Shown here: positions 32,870-40,725 of the stretch, piece by piece | How positions within the stretch are numbered: position 1 is the stretch's first letter | Layout: every line of letters starts with the position of its first letter | NCBI GenBank assembly: GCA_949825045.1 | Contig: OX463836.1 | Location: 10,185,829 to 10,249,828 of the forward strand | Direction of reading: 5' to 3' | Source: Argyresthia goedartella | Lineage: Eukaryota; Arthropoda; Insecta; Lepidoptera; Argyresthiidae | Length of the DNA: 64,000 bases | Made by a program: the position numbers and the translations under genes | Notes under the pieces: generated by a model | Told to the model about the DNA's origin: nothing | Database searches by the model: none | Seen by the model: only the letters and a program-made list of their open reading frames with translations

Positions 32870-34152
32870 GGGCGCACTGTAAGTTTCCGGAATGAATATG
32901 AAAAAATACTATTAAAGGTACAAAATTAATTTATTGTTTTTCAAAATAATCTCCCTTGGCGTCTATGCACTTTTTCATTCGATGAAACCAGTTTTGAAAA
33001 CTTTTGTGCCACTCCTCTGTGGTGACCTCTGAAACGTGTTTTTCATACTCCTCGACAGCCTCTTCTGGTGATGAAAATCGTTGACCGCGTAATTGGTTCT
33101 TAATTTTTGGGAACAGAAAAAAGTCACAAGGTGCCAGGTCGGGACTGTATGCAGGATGACTCATGAGTTCTACATTTTTCGCCTTCAAAAAGTCGTTTGT
33201 CTGTCTGGCCGTGTGAGAACTAGCATTGTCGTGGTGCAGGATGATACGGCGTTTACGGTTATTTTTACGGAGTTCGTCAATAACTTCCGGCAAACAAATG
33301 GTCGTGTACCAGTCACTATTCACTGTACGACGATTCTCTAAAGCAACAGTAGCCACGTGTCCAGTTTTATTAAAAAAAGAAGCAATCATCCGCTTAGATG
33401 CACTTTTCACGCGCGCCACTTTGGTTGGTTTCGGCTCATCTTGAAAGACCCATACGCTCGATTGCTGCTTTGTTTTGGGATCGTAGCAATAAATCCATGT
33501 TTCGTCACCTGTTACTATGTCCCACACCAAATTTGACGCACCTTCGTTGAATCTGGTAAGCATGGCACTGCACCAAGTGACGCGGTCCGTTTTTTGAGCC
33601 TCGGTCAAGTTGTGTGGGATCCACCGCGAGCACAGCTTTCTCACACCCAAATGTTTGTGTAGGATTAATTGTATTTGACTCATGCCTATTTCTAAGGATG
33701 CGCGAATTTCATGGTAGGTCACATGCCTGTCTGTTTCAATCATACGGCGCACAGCATCGATGTTTTTGTTGGTCACAGCGGTGGACGGCCGACCATCGCG
33801 AGATTCGTCACTGAGATTGATACGACCACGCTTGAATTCTGCAAACCAGCTATAAACAGTTGTCTTGCATAGTGCTTCATTGCCAAAAGCTGTTTCAAGC
33901 CGAGCGATGCTCTGTTGAGCTGTCAAATTACACTTAAAATCGTAGAAAATCATACTACGAAAATTTTCCCGAATTAAATCCATGTTGATGCAGACACACA
34001 ATTTTTTAAATGGCGCCACAAGGTAAAAACAAAAGGCAGTCAGATGAAACAAACTGCATTCTACAGCCAAAGAGTTCAATTTTCAAATGTTGCAATAAAT
34101 TTTTAAATATTGTTTATGTAAGTGGCCAGTTCCGGAAACTTACAGTGCGCCC
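32870..34152 (-). mobile_element. mariner element, 1.28 kb
   Basis: Terminal inverted repeats GGGCGCACTGTAAGTTTCCG (left) and CGGAAACTTACAGTGCGCCC (right) bracket one transposase gene. TA follows the right end (34153-34154). The left flank reads TG, so the left target duplication appears mutated. Confidence 0.9.
32931..33983 (-). CDS. mariner transposase, uninterrupted
   Basis: 350 codons from MDLIRENFRSMIF, the usual mariner length, although an upstream ATG would add 32 residues. The N-terminal paired helix-turn-helix region includes KTTVYSWFAEFKRGRINLSD. Catalytic Asp residues lie in VTGDETWIY, ILHHDNASSH and SPDLAPCDFFLF (DD34D type). The enzyme cuts and pastes the element at TA sites in the nucleus. 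No stop or frameshift is seen, so this copy might be functional, although the left TSD change hints at some age. Confidence 0.93.
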   Translation of the reverse strand: MDLIRENFRSMIFYDFKCNLTAQQSIARLETAFGNEALCKTTVYSWFAEFKRGRINLSDESRDGRPSTAVTNKNIDAVRRMIETDRHVTYHEIRASLEIGMSQIQLILHKHLGVRKLCSRWIPHNLTEAQKTDRVTWCSAMLTRFNEGASNLVWDIVTGDETWIYCYDPKTKQQSSVWVFQDEPKPTKVARVKSASKRMIASFFNKTGHVATVALENRRTVNSDWYTTICLPEVIDELRKNNRKRRIILHHDNASSHTARQTNDFLKAKNVELMSHPAYSPDLAPCDFFLFPKIKNQLRGQRFSSPEEAVEEYEKHVSEVTTEEWHKSFQNWFHRMKKCIDAKGDYFEKQ

Positions 34153-34544
34153 TATGTATAAAGAGTCCTATCTCAATCCCATTGCGGTTTTGTCACCATG
34201 GATGTGCATTAGTAAATCAACCGGGGGAGCAAAGGCAACTCAACGAGATACGCATTTATCACCAACACAACACGAGAACGCAAAAACAAACAAAGTTCAT
34301 ACACCGCAAAGAAACAAACAGCCATATTTTTTCGTTTGTTTTGGCGATCTTTATTTTTCCCCATCACCTCATAAAACACCATTACAGCAATCATTGTCCT
34401 CTACTACTACACTTACATTACGCTGAGATTAAAGTGTTATTAGTTCGAAAACATCTTATAAATTGCAGGTAACATAGGTACCTATAGCATGACATAAAAC
34501 CATAAAGAGGGACGCTAAAAGTAAATGTGTTTTTTTTGTAGGAT

Positions 34545-34638
34545 ATGGAGAGAACTGCAAAGGCTATAGAGTATGGGAATCAAATACTAAAGACAGTTGA
34601 TACTTATAGAGACGACATATTTTCAGAAAGTAATACAG
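34545..34638 (+). CDS. possible first coding exon of an unknown gene
   Basis: An acceptor (TTTTTTTTGTAG at 34530-34541), then GATATGG and 31 codons (MERTAKAIEYGNQILKTVDT and a further 11) to a donor ACAG|GTAAAC at 34639. A possible upstream non-coding exon ends TTGCAG|GTAACA at 34468. If real, the Polinton sits in its first intron. Product not recognised; no downstream exon was found in the window. Confidence 0.3.
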
Positions 34639-34703
34639 GTAAACTATTTGACCTGAAGGAGACAAATGAGAAATTAGAAAGGACAAAGAAATTTGATACT
34701 GTT

Positions 34704-34915
34704 AGTAGGGTAACATTGGGGGTTCTGCATCACAAATTCGCGCCGCTCGCTTCGCTCGCTCCGCTCGGTTTGTGCTGCAAAACCCCGCAATGTTATCCTA
34801 CCCTGCAGGTTTTAAACGGCAACCTGTTTATTCTGAAGTGTGTCTGATTCGTACTGCAGCTCTTTTCAATTGCTTATGTTGACTGATGACGATCTGAGCT
34901 ACAGAATCTTACTGT
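34704..34915 (+). repeat. Polinton left TIR
   Basis: About 210 bp, inverted relative to 49830-50032. It contains an internal hairpin (TGCATCACAAA pairing with TTTGTGCTGCA) whose loop side is the repetitive CGCCGCTCGCTTCGCTCGCT block. 34916-35061 holds no gene. Confidence 0.93.
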
Positions 34916-35061
34916 TTTTTTTTATCTGATAGGACGGGTACGCCGCCTACGCTATGCGTATATATTTCTTATAAATTACAAAAGGAAATAAGGTATTTGA
35001 AAAATAAAAAAAAGATATTTCAACGATGGTTTATATTATTTTTAAAAAAGTACACCATTTT

Positions 35062-35511
35062 TTAAACATGTAACATTTTTAGTGCACAAAATGAAGGATG
35101 ATACATACAATTTAAAATATCATTACAAAATCTATATTCTTTATGCAAACTTAACAAACTAGGACATTTAACGTATTCTAAATTTATAACATCATCATGA
35201 TTAAATATATTCTTAATCCAAGTCGCTTTTTCTACCCCTTTACAATAAATTGTTTTGTCAACCAAGAATGGCTGCGTGTTCATTAAAAAATTGTCATAGG
35301 TAATGAAGCCATCATTCCAGAAAATTTTTCTATTTCGTTCTATCCATCTGATTTGCATCTTTTCTGTGTATGTAAGGTGGTGAAATGAAAAAGGTGGAAG
35401 AATTAATAAAACTTGAACTTGATCACCACAAATGATAGCAATTTCTTTAATAATAAATTCATTATTTTCTCTTCTGAATCCTTGTACATCTACAATAGCT
35501 GATGATTTCAT
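35062..35511 (-). CDS. Polinton conserved protein of unknown function (149 aa)
   Basis: Starts at 35511, overlapping the major capsid stop as ATGA. Features include VVDVQGFRR-like N terminus (AIVDVQGFRRENNEFIIKEI), a LILPPFSFHHLTYTEKMQIR block, RWIERN, YCKGVEKATWIKN, and a C-terminal CMYHPSFCALKML. I recognise the pattern from insect Polintons but know no assigned function. The DxQ start and the final H..xCAL could fit a degenerate DEDD-type nuclease fold, which is speculation. It is the last gene before the left TIR. Confidence 0.7.
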   Translation of the reverse strand: MKSSAIVDVQGFRRENNEFIIKEIAIICGDQVQVLLILPPFSFHHLTYTEKMQIRWIERNRKIFWNDGFITYDNFLMNTQPFLVDKTIYCKGVEKATWIKNIFNHDDVINLEYVKCPSLLSLHKEYRFCNDILNCMYHPSFCALKMLHV

Positions 35512-36719
35512 GATATTTTTCGTACTATATTACTTAAAGGTCTGTACTCTACCAGATGATCGTTTATTATTAAGCAATATGCGCTTGTGTTATCCGGAAT
35601 ATCCTTTTCACATTCAATTTCTAAACGTACATCAACAGGTCCTGTTTTTAAATTTTCGTTTTGCCGTGAACAATCAATTACATACAACGGAGCTTTAGTT
35701 TTAAATGTTAGGTGATCAATCAACGGGTCTACAGGAAGATTATAGAACGACTGACGAAATCTAGCATACATATCGTATAATATATTGTACTTGTTTTCAT
35801 CAAATTTCAAATTAAGAGCATCGTATGGATAATAGTAAGAATTTAAGAATAAAGTAACATTTTTCAAATTACAATGATCGAAAATGGCACTGTCTTTAAC
35901 ATTATTATTTTTTCTATTTGTTTGTAATCCAAATATAACATAACGTGGTTTCTCTAATTGTGAAGTTGTTTTAACAGACCATGTATGCTTGGTAGATTTA
36001 GGTAATAATGGATATTCATATAGATCCCAATTTCTGTATGCGATTTGTATAGGTTTGTCTTTCTCTAAGTGTTTTATTAAAGTAAGCTTTTGCTGGTCAG
36101 ATACCTTGATATGAGGCATACGCCATTGCACTTTTTGTAAACTTACTGTAACAGAGTCATCTTTGTCAGTAACTACACTATTTAAACTTGTACTAGTTCT
36201 ATTGAGAATTAGTTCATGTTTACAATTTATTATTATTTTTCTATAATCTTCTGCAAAGCCTAATAATTTATTTAATGGTAGTAAGACGTAAAAACTACCA
36301 TCTTGATCATGAAATCCGTCTATGTTCCAACCCCATATAGCTGCTACTTTATTTTCTCCACTACTCATAGATACTAAAGATTTCATAGTTGTTGTTATTC
36401 CAACATTTCGTACACGATCTATTTCTACACCATTCATTTCATATCTAATGTCTTGAAATAGAAAGGAAATTGCATTATTAGTTAGATTAACTTTTTTTTT
36501 TTTGATAACTCCAGCCAGATCTCGAGCCTGCACACAAAATTTTCCCTCGATGTATATCGCACTTGATGATGGTAGTAAGTAGATATCTTGCTGATGAATT
36601 GGTATTCTTATTTCATCATTTTCATTAAAGCTATTATTGTAGGGATTGTAGGTATGCGTTTCATAACTTTCGATAGAATTATCGAACTGCGGATAATCTG
36701 ATATTTTTAGAATACTCAT
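35508..36719 (-). CDS. Polinton major capsid protein (double jelly-roll type)
   Basis: 403 residues, uninterrupted. Segments such as ISFLFQDIRYEMNGVEIDRV, LLPLNKLLGFAEDYRKIIIN, the proline-rich IAYRNWDLYEYPLLPKSTKH, and VTLFLNSYYYPYDALNLKFD are, to my recognition, those of the insect Polinton protein assigned as the hexon-like major capsid. Length is within, though at the small end of, the expected range. Its start codon overlaps the stop of the small basic gene upstream (ATGA), and its stop overlaps the next gene (ATGA). The assignment is from remembered family patterns; structure prediction would settle it. Confidence 0.7.
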   Translation of the reverse strand: MSILKISDYPQFDNSIESYETHTYNPYNNSFNENDEIRIPIHQQDIYLLPSSSAIYIEGKFCVQARDLAGVIKKKKVNLTNNAISFLFQDIRYEMNGVEIDRVRNVGITTTMKSLVSMSSGENKVAAIWGWNIDGFHDQDGSFYVLLPLNKLLGFAEDYRKIIINCKHELILNRTSTSLNSVVTDKDDSVTVSLQKVQWRMPHIKVSDQQKLTLIKHLEKDKPIQIAYRNWDLYEYPLLPKSTKHTWSVKTTSQLEKPRYVIFGLQTNRKNNNVKDSAIFDHCNLKNVTLFLNSYYYPYDALNLKFDENKYNILYDMYARFRQSFYNLPVDPLIDHLTFKTKAPLYVIDCSRQNENLKTGPVDVRLEIECEKDIPDNTSAYCLIINDHLVEYRPLSNIVRKIS

Positions 36720-36877
36720 ATTTTAAACCCCAAAGTTTGAAGAAATTCCTTATTACTTTTTGTAATTATTTTTAACTTTTTACGTGTGGTTTGTTTCACG
36801 TTGCTCTTGATAATGGCTTTAGATTTATTATTTTTGTTTATTTTATAGACATCATGATTATCATTGAAGACTATCAT
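36716..36877 (-). CDS. small basic protein, 53 aa, between penton and capsid genes
   Basis: ATG at 36877, 17 bp inside the end of the penton gene; stop TGA at 36718-36716 overlapping the capsid ATG. The product is rich in Lys/Arg/Asn with a C-terminal KSNKEFLQTLGFKI, a pattern (basic run, then FLxxLGxK) that I associate with a tiny conserved Polinton gene next to the capsid gene. A capsid-internal or DNA-binding role is inference from its charge. It fills an otherwise unexplained 141-bp gap. Confidence 0.6.
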   Translation of the reverse strand: MIVFNDNHDVYKINKNNKSKAIIKSNVKQTTRKKLKIITKSNKEFLQTLGFKI

Positions 36878-37565
36878 TTCTTTTCCTTAGATGAAGACGC
36901 AGTTGAATTTTTTCGTTGTTAAAATTAATTAGGTTTCCCTCTAAATCCAAAATTTTTAATGTTACTGATGAAATGTATTTATTTTTTATTGGGAAATAAA
37001 TAACGTTTTTTGGTACTTCAATAACTTGATATCCTGATGGAATATTAAGCACAAATTCATGTATTATATGTGTAGGTGAACCATTTGTAAAAGAGCCCTG
37101 TATTAGATCACATTCGACTCGTATCACAGACGCTGGTATAATGTTCACTGGATGAGTTGAATCATGCCATTTATTCGCTTCCAAAATCGTACTCGAGAAT
37201 CCAAGCATTGCACCGATACTATTTTTCACGCGAAAATCAATTGGTTTAGTGCAAAATAAAGAACATTTTAAAGTATTGTTATTTGGATGAATCATAATGT
37301 TACAATTCTCCATTTTCGATTTTATATATTCATTTAAAGCAGATAAATCATAAATGCCATTTGGAATTTTTATCACATCATTATTCCCATATGCAAATAC
37401 GTTATTGCTTTCATGTATGTTAGGAATTGAATTGAATGTGGAAAAAAATAATAAACCACACTCATAATTACCATCTAAACTCAAAGGAGATGTAAATTCA
37501 GATTGGAGAATAGATTTATTACCAACGATTGTTAGAGTCACAGACATTGCAACAACTGAACTCAA
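36861..37565 (-). CDS. Polinton penton-like minor capsid protein
   Basis: 234 residues. Landmarks: SLDGNYECGLLFFSTFNSIP near the N terminus, IKIPNGIYDLSALNEYIKSK, NSIGAMLGFSS, the VNIIPASVIRVECDLIQGSF block, and IHEFVLNIPSGYQVIEVPKN. These are the conserved blocks of the insect Polinton single-jelly-roll protein taken to be the capsid vertex (penton) subunit. It begins 11 bp after the protease stop. An alternative is another minor capsid role. Confidence 0.7.
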   Translation of the reverse strand: MSSVVAMSVTLTIVGNKSILQSEFTSPLSLDGNYECGLLFFSTFNSIPNIHESNNVFAYGNNDVIKIPNGIYDLSALNEYIKSKMENCNIMIHPNNNTLKCSLFCTKPIDFRVKNSIGAMLGFSSTILEANKWHDSTHPVNIIPASVIRVECDLIQGSFTNGSPTHIIHEFVLNIPSGYQVIEVPKNVIYFPIKNKYISSVTLKILDLEGNLINFNNEKIQLRLHLRKRNDSLQ

Positions 37566-37576
37566 ACGTAAAGTAC

Positions 37577-37948
37577 TCAGTATTTATTTAGATCCCAAAA
37601 GGCATTTAAAAACTTTAAACATAAATGACCACATTTGTATGTGTTACGTTTCTGATCGTTATCATAATTATAAAATATATTTGGTCCTATGTATTTGATT
37701 AATTCTTCTGGTGGCTTTAAATTACCATAACTATCATAATACTCTACATAATTATCTAATTTTGCATAGGCTACCCAATGAGTTCCAGCATTCTCAGAAT
37801 TGTCAAGATTCATAATAGCACATTCCTTTTTTAATGGATGCTGAGGTAAATCATCCCTCATAAACACTCCTCTGAAAAATGGAATGTTTTGACCATATTT
37901 AAGTAAATCTATATTAGTAAGCGCTCTCTTGGGTAGCCTATGATTTAG
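37577..37948 (-). CDS. Polinton adenain-like cysteine protease, no AUG start; -1 frame of pVI gene
   Basis: The -1 frame is open from 37948 (right at the slip site) to the stop at 37577, 123 codons. Landmarks: RALTNIDLLKYG, FFRGVFMRDDLP, the catalytic His in GTHWVAYAK (about 57), the acidic residue in YYDSYGNL (about 72), and Gln then Cys in QKRNTYKCGHLCLKFL (about Q99, C106), matching the adenovirus-type protease arrangement. The first in-frame ATG (37861) would cut off the conserved N-terminal blocks. Synthesis as a frameshift extension of the upstream gene therefore looks likely. The enzyme would mature capsid proteins during assembly. Confidence 0.8.
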   Translation of the reverse strand, partial: LNHRLPKRALTNIDLLKYGQNIPFFRGVFMRDDLPQHPLKKECAIMNLDNSENAGTHWVAYAKLDNYVEYYDSYGNLKPPEELIKYIGPNIFYNYDNDQKRNTYKCGHLCLKFLNAFWDLNKY

Positions 37949-38430
37949 TTTTTTTTATTATTTACATAAATTCCCAAACCATCACCACGCTCTTTGAGAC
38001 ATAATCCTTTTCCTATACACAGTGTTTCCATTTTCTTGTTATGTCGTTTTAATTCTTTCAAGCGTTCCTTAGCGCATTTAATAGCATTAACTGCTTTAGC
38101 AATGCCAGCTGCCCCTCCAGCCAAACCACCAGCAGCAGACAGTCCAGCAAATATCGGTATCAATGGCAAGAATCCTCCAACTTTTGGGATAGGTATCACA
38201 CGCGGGGTAATCACAGACTCATCTGAATCTGAACCCAATTCTTTAACAACAGCCATGGCGAGTTCGATAGCTGCCTTTTTGCATTGAGGTTTAAATTTTT
38301 TTATATGCTTTTTTGTAATTGAAACTATATTTTTAAAAGTTTTTTTCATTCCAGTGCCTTTTTTGATATTATTTTTGTCATTTTTATTAATACATTTTTT
38401 TTGATTTGTTTTTGATTTTTGCATCACCAT
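37945..38430 (-). CDS. Polinton pVI-like basic/amphipathic minor capsid protein
   Basis: 161 residues. The N terminus is very basic (KKTFKNIVSITKKHIKKFKP). Residues 85-112 form a Gly/Ala-rich hydrophobic segment (GGFLPLIPIFAGLSAAGGLA). Then a charged helix KERLKELKRHNKKMETLCIG and a C-terminal GLGIYVNNKKN follow. I recognise this as the conserved Polinton protein compared with adenovirus pVI/pX, thought to be a membrane-active or DNA-binding internal capsid component. Its last codons are AAA AAA AAC before UAA, a slippery site leading into the protease frame. Confidence 0.7.
   Translation of the reverse strand: MVMQKSKTNQKKCINKNDKNNIKKGTGMKKTFKNIVSITKKHIKKFKPQCKKAAIELAMAVVKELGSDSDESVITPRVIPIPKVGGFLPLIPIFAGLSAAGGLAGGAAGIAKAVNAIKCAKERLKELKRHNKKMETLCIGKGLCLKERGDGLGIYVNNKKN
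37948..37956 (-). promoter_or_regulatory. candidate -1 ribosomal frameshift site A AAA AAC
   Basis: The minus strand reads AAT AAA AAA AAC TAA in the pVI-like frame. The heptamer A AAA AAC is in the correct X XXY YYZ register, immediately before the UAA stop. Slipping back one base continues into the open protease frame. No strong downstream stem or pseudoknot is obvious by eye, although GGCTACCC and AGAGAGCGCTT lie at a fitting distance. Confidence 0.55.
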
Positions 38431-38535
38431 TGTAATCTAAACGAATTGTAAAATACTATTTATAAAAATTGTATGAAAAGATGTTTCTTTTCGAAGAGGT
38501 ATTATCAGAATGAGAATGTAACTTGTATATTTTGC

Positions 38536-39474
38536 TTATAAAACTTTTGATTTATCTATCCAACAGTTTTCATTAGAAGGCAAACCTAACCATTTTACGA
38601 ATAGCTTATTTCCATTCTTTTTTATGACTTTTTCAACAAGATAAATATCAGGATGTCTAGTTTTTTGTAATTCTTGAATATAGAACGATCCTAATATAGG
38701 ATTTTTTTTAGCATCTTCTAGGAGATAAGTGACAGGGTCTGTGTTCTGGATTTTTATAATTTTAAATATTTCTGTCGACCAATTTGGTGTATACCCTTTT
38801 TCAAAAGTTCCTTTATACTTACTTATACGCACATAATCTCCAAACTTAAGTATAGTTTTATTTTGTATGAACCTTTTATCTAAACGTATATTATTTTTAT
38901 ATTTTTGCAATATCTGTTCTTTATGACTTGCATTTACTTGATTGGGTTTCAAACCTATTGTTCTATGCATTCTGCCATTATACATTTCTATTAATTTTGA
39001 AAGAATATCATGACTAAACCAAACATAGTTTCCTTTTAAACTAAAATATCTATACATAATACCTTTAAAGGTTCTAATAAATCTTTCTACTACAGAAGCT
39101 TTCTTAGTAGAATATGTTGAGTAATGATTTATATTATAATGATTGAACAATGTTTTAAGTTTCTTGTTGTAAAATTCAGTTCCTAAATCAGTTTGCAAAT
39201 TTTTAGGAATACGATTTTTACTAAATAAATGTTGGAATGCTTTAAATGTTTGTTCCATATTCTTTTGTTTTAAAGGATATACCCAAGCATACTTTGAAAA
39301 GACATCAATAACAGCCAATATGTATTTGAAATTAGAATTTTCTCTAGAAATAGATTGCATGTCGATTAGATCAGCTTGCCATAAATCATCAATGTCTTTC
39401 ATCACAACATGTCTTCTTGGAAAATTTTTTCTTGCTTGCTTATGTATTTCTTTCACTACAATTTCTTTACTCAT
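38536..39474 (-). CDS. Polinton integrase (DDE, retroviral-like) with C-terminal chromodomain
   Basis: 312 residues. Catalytic triad: D35 in LWQADLID, D96 in NLQTDLGTEF, E130 in KASVVERFIRTFKG. A C-terminal chromodomain-like segment follows (about 275-305: DIYLVEKVIKKNGNKLFVKW, then a LGLPSNENCWI motif). No HHCC zinc domain is visible at the N terminus, so either it is lost or the gene starts upstream. It joins the linear element DNA to the genome, giving 6-bp duplications. Its ATG overlaps the stop of the upstream small gene (ATGA at 39474-39471). Confidence 0.9.
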   Translation of the reverse strand: MSKEIVVKEIHKQARKNFPRRHVVMKDIDDLWQADLIDMQSISRENSNFKYILAVIDVFSKYAWVYPLKQKNMEQTFKAFQHLFSKNRIPKNLQTDLGTEFYNKKLKTLFNHYNINHYSTYSTKKASVVERFIRTFKGIMYRYFSLKGNYVWFSHDILSKLIEMYNGRMHRTIGLKPNQVNASHKEQILQKYKNNIRLDKRFIQNKTILKFGDYVRISKYKGTFEKGYTPNWSTEIFKIIKIQNTDPVTYLLEDAKKNPILGSFYIQELQKTRHPDIYLVEKVIKKNGNKLFVKWLGLPSNENCWIDKSKVL

Positions 39475-39761
39475 TTTTTTTTAATTTTCTGTTTCACTGA
39501 CTCTATACTTTGTTTGATACTGTTGATTTCTGATCCAATTTGTGCCAGATTTTGGTTTATTGATTTGAGTTTAATTTCTAAGCTCTCTATATTCTTATCA
39601 ACATATTGTTTGTTCACACAATCTCCAGCATCTACTGGATTTACAATATTTTTAAGGAGCTTATTTAAAGATCCATCAGTCATACTACAAATCAGATAAT
39701 CTGAGTGACTATCCATTTTCTGTCGTTTAAATACATGATGTCCAAACTTATCGATGTTCAT
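39471..39761 (-). CDS. Polinton small coiled-coil protein (fibre-like candidate)
   Basis: 96 residues. N-terminal NIDKFGHHVFKRQKMD motif, then a NPVDAGDCVNKQYVDKNIES segment of the type that precedes trimeric coiled coils in fibre proteins, then a heptad-rich tail (LEIKLKSINQNLAQIGSEIN). The stop overlaps the integrase start. A capsid-attached fibre base is an inference from the D-A-x-N-K-x-Y-V-D motif; the function is not established. Confidence 0.6.
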   Translation of the reverse strand: MNIDKFGHHVFKRQKMDSHSDYLICSMTDGSLNKLLKNIVNPVDAGDCVNKQYVDKNIESLEIKLKSINQNLAQIGSEINSIKQSIESVKQKIKKK

Positions 39762-39811
39762 CGCTAGCCCGTCAGTAATAAACTAGTTTAATGAAAAAGT
39801 TTACGCTCTAT

Positions 39812-40633
39812 TTATTCTCTAATAATACCTGCTTCTTTTAATTCCTCTATTATAGAAATTATTTCATTATCATGATTGGTATTTCCTGCACTCTTTGAGG
39901 CAACTAAAAGTTTTAACCTATCAATAAGTTCATTAGGATTGTCCCAGTATACTAAATCAGTATTTGATTTATATTTTTTTAATATTGGTAAACTACCACC
40001 TTGTTGTACTTTTTTTGTTTCAGTTTCAAGAAATAAAGGCTTAATTATTTTTGAATATTTTATTCCTGAATTACCTTGTATTTGTCCTGATGGAATAAAT
40101 CCTCTTCTATGTGCATTAGTAGCAATTAAAATATCTTTATATAGTAACCTATCTTGTTCTGTGATCAAATCTATCTTAGGTTTATTTTCAAACAACAACT
40201 CTGATAGACCTGGAGTAATGACATAGCTTTTATCTTTAATACTAAACACTGAACTATCTTCAGTTTTCTTTATTACGATGGGAACGTTTCCTATTAGTAC
40301 TTTGCCTCCTTCGTTTCTTATACCATAAGTAATGTTTTTATTCCTTTCATCATGGAAAATACTATCATCTAATTCATCTTCAGTATGCATACTAGTGTCA
40401 CTTGTACATGAGCTAAAGTAATCATCATTATTCTCATTGGAAGCTTCCATTTGATTGTTTTTATTCTCTTCGTTTTTATGTATCGAGACTATCGACTCTA
40501 GCGGATCAGTAATGGGTTTTAATATCTTACGTTGTTTACGTTCTGAAATATCTTCTTCCTCTTTCAGTATTTTTAATTTATTTTTAATATTCCTTACTGA
40601 TTTTATTATTTGTTTTTTTATATCTACATCCAT
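39812..40633 (-). CDS. Polinton conserved protein, 273 aa, unknown function
   Basis: A basic, coiled N terminus (IKKQIIKSVRNIKNKLKILK), an acidic Ser/Asp-rich middle, then a conserved half with TYGIRNEGGKVLIGNVPIVI, SYVITPGLSELLFENKPK, LLYKDILIATNAHRRGFIPS and a C-terminal NEIISIIEELKEAGIIRE. The last block is a widely repeated signature in insect Polintons in my recognition. No catalytic motif is seen. It lies between the ATPase and the fibre-like gene, in the structural gene block. Confidence 0.7.
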   Translation of the reverse strand: MDVDIKKQIIKSVRNIKNKLKILKEEEDISERKQRKILKPITDPLESIVSIHKNEENKNNQMEASNENNDDYFSSCTSDTSMHTEDELDDSIFHDERNKNITYGIRNEGGKVLIGNVPIVIKKTEDSSVFSIKDKSYVITPGLSELLFENKPKIDLITEQDRLLYKDILIATNAHRRGFIPSGQIQGNSGIKYSKIIKPLFLETETKKVQQGGSLPILKKYKSNTDLVYWDNPNELIDRLKLLVASKSAGNTNHDNEIISIIEELKEAGIIRE

Positions 40634-40725
40634 TTTAAAGTACTAATAATTGTACACTTCTGTTCGTTCTTATAGCTTGCACTATAGTGGTATTTTTTTT
40701 CTAATGACAGTAATATATAATCCTT

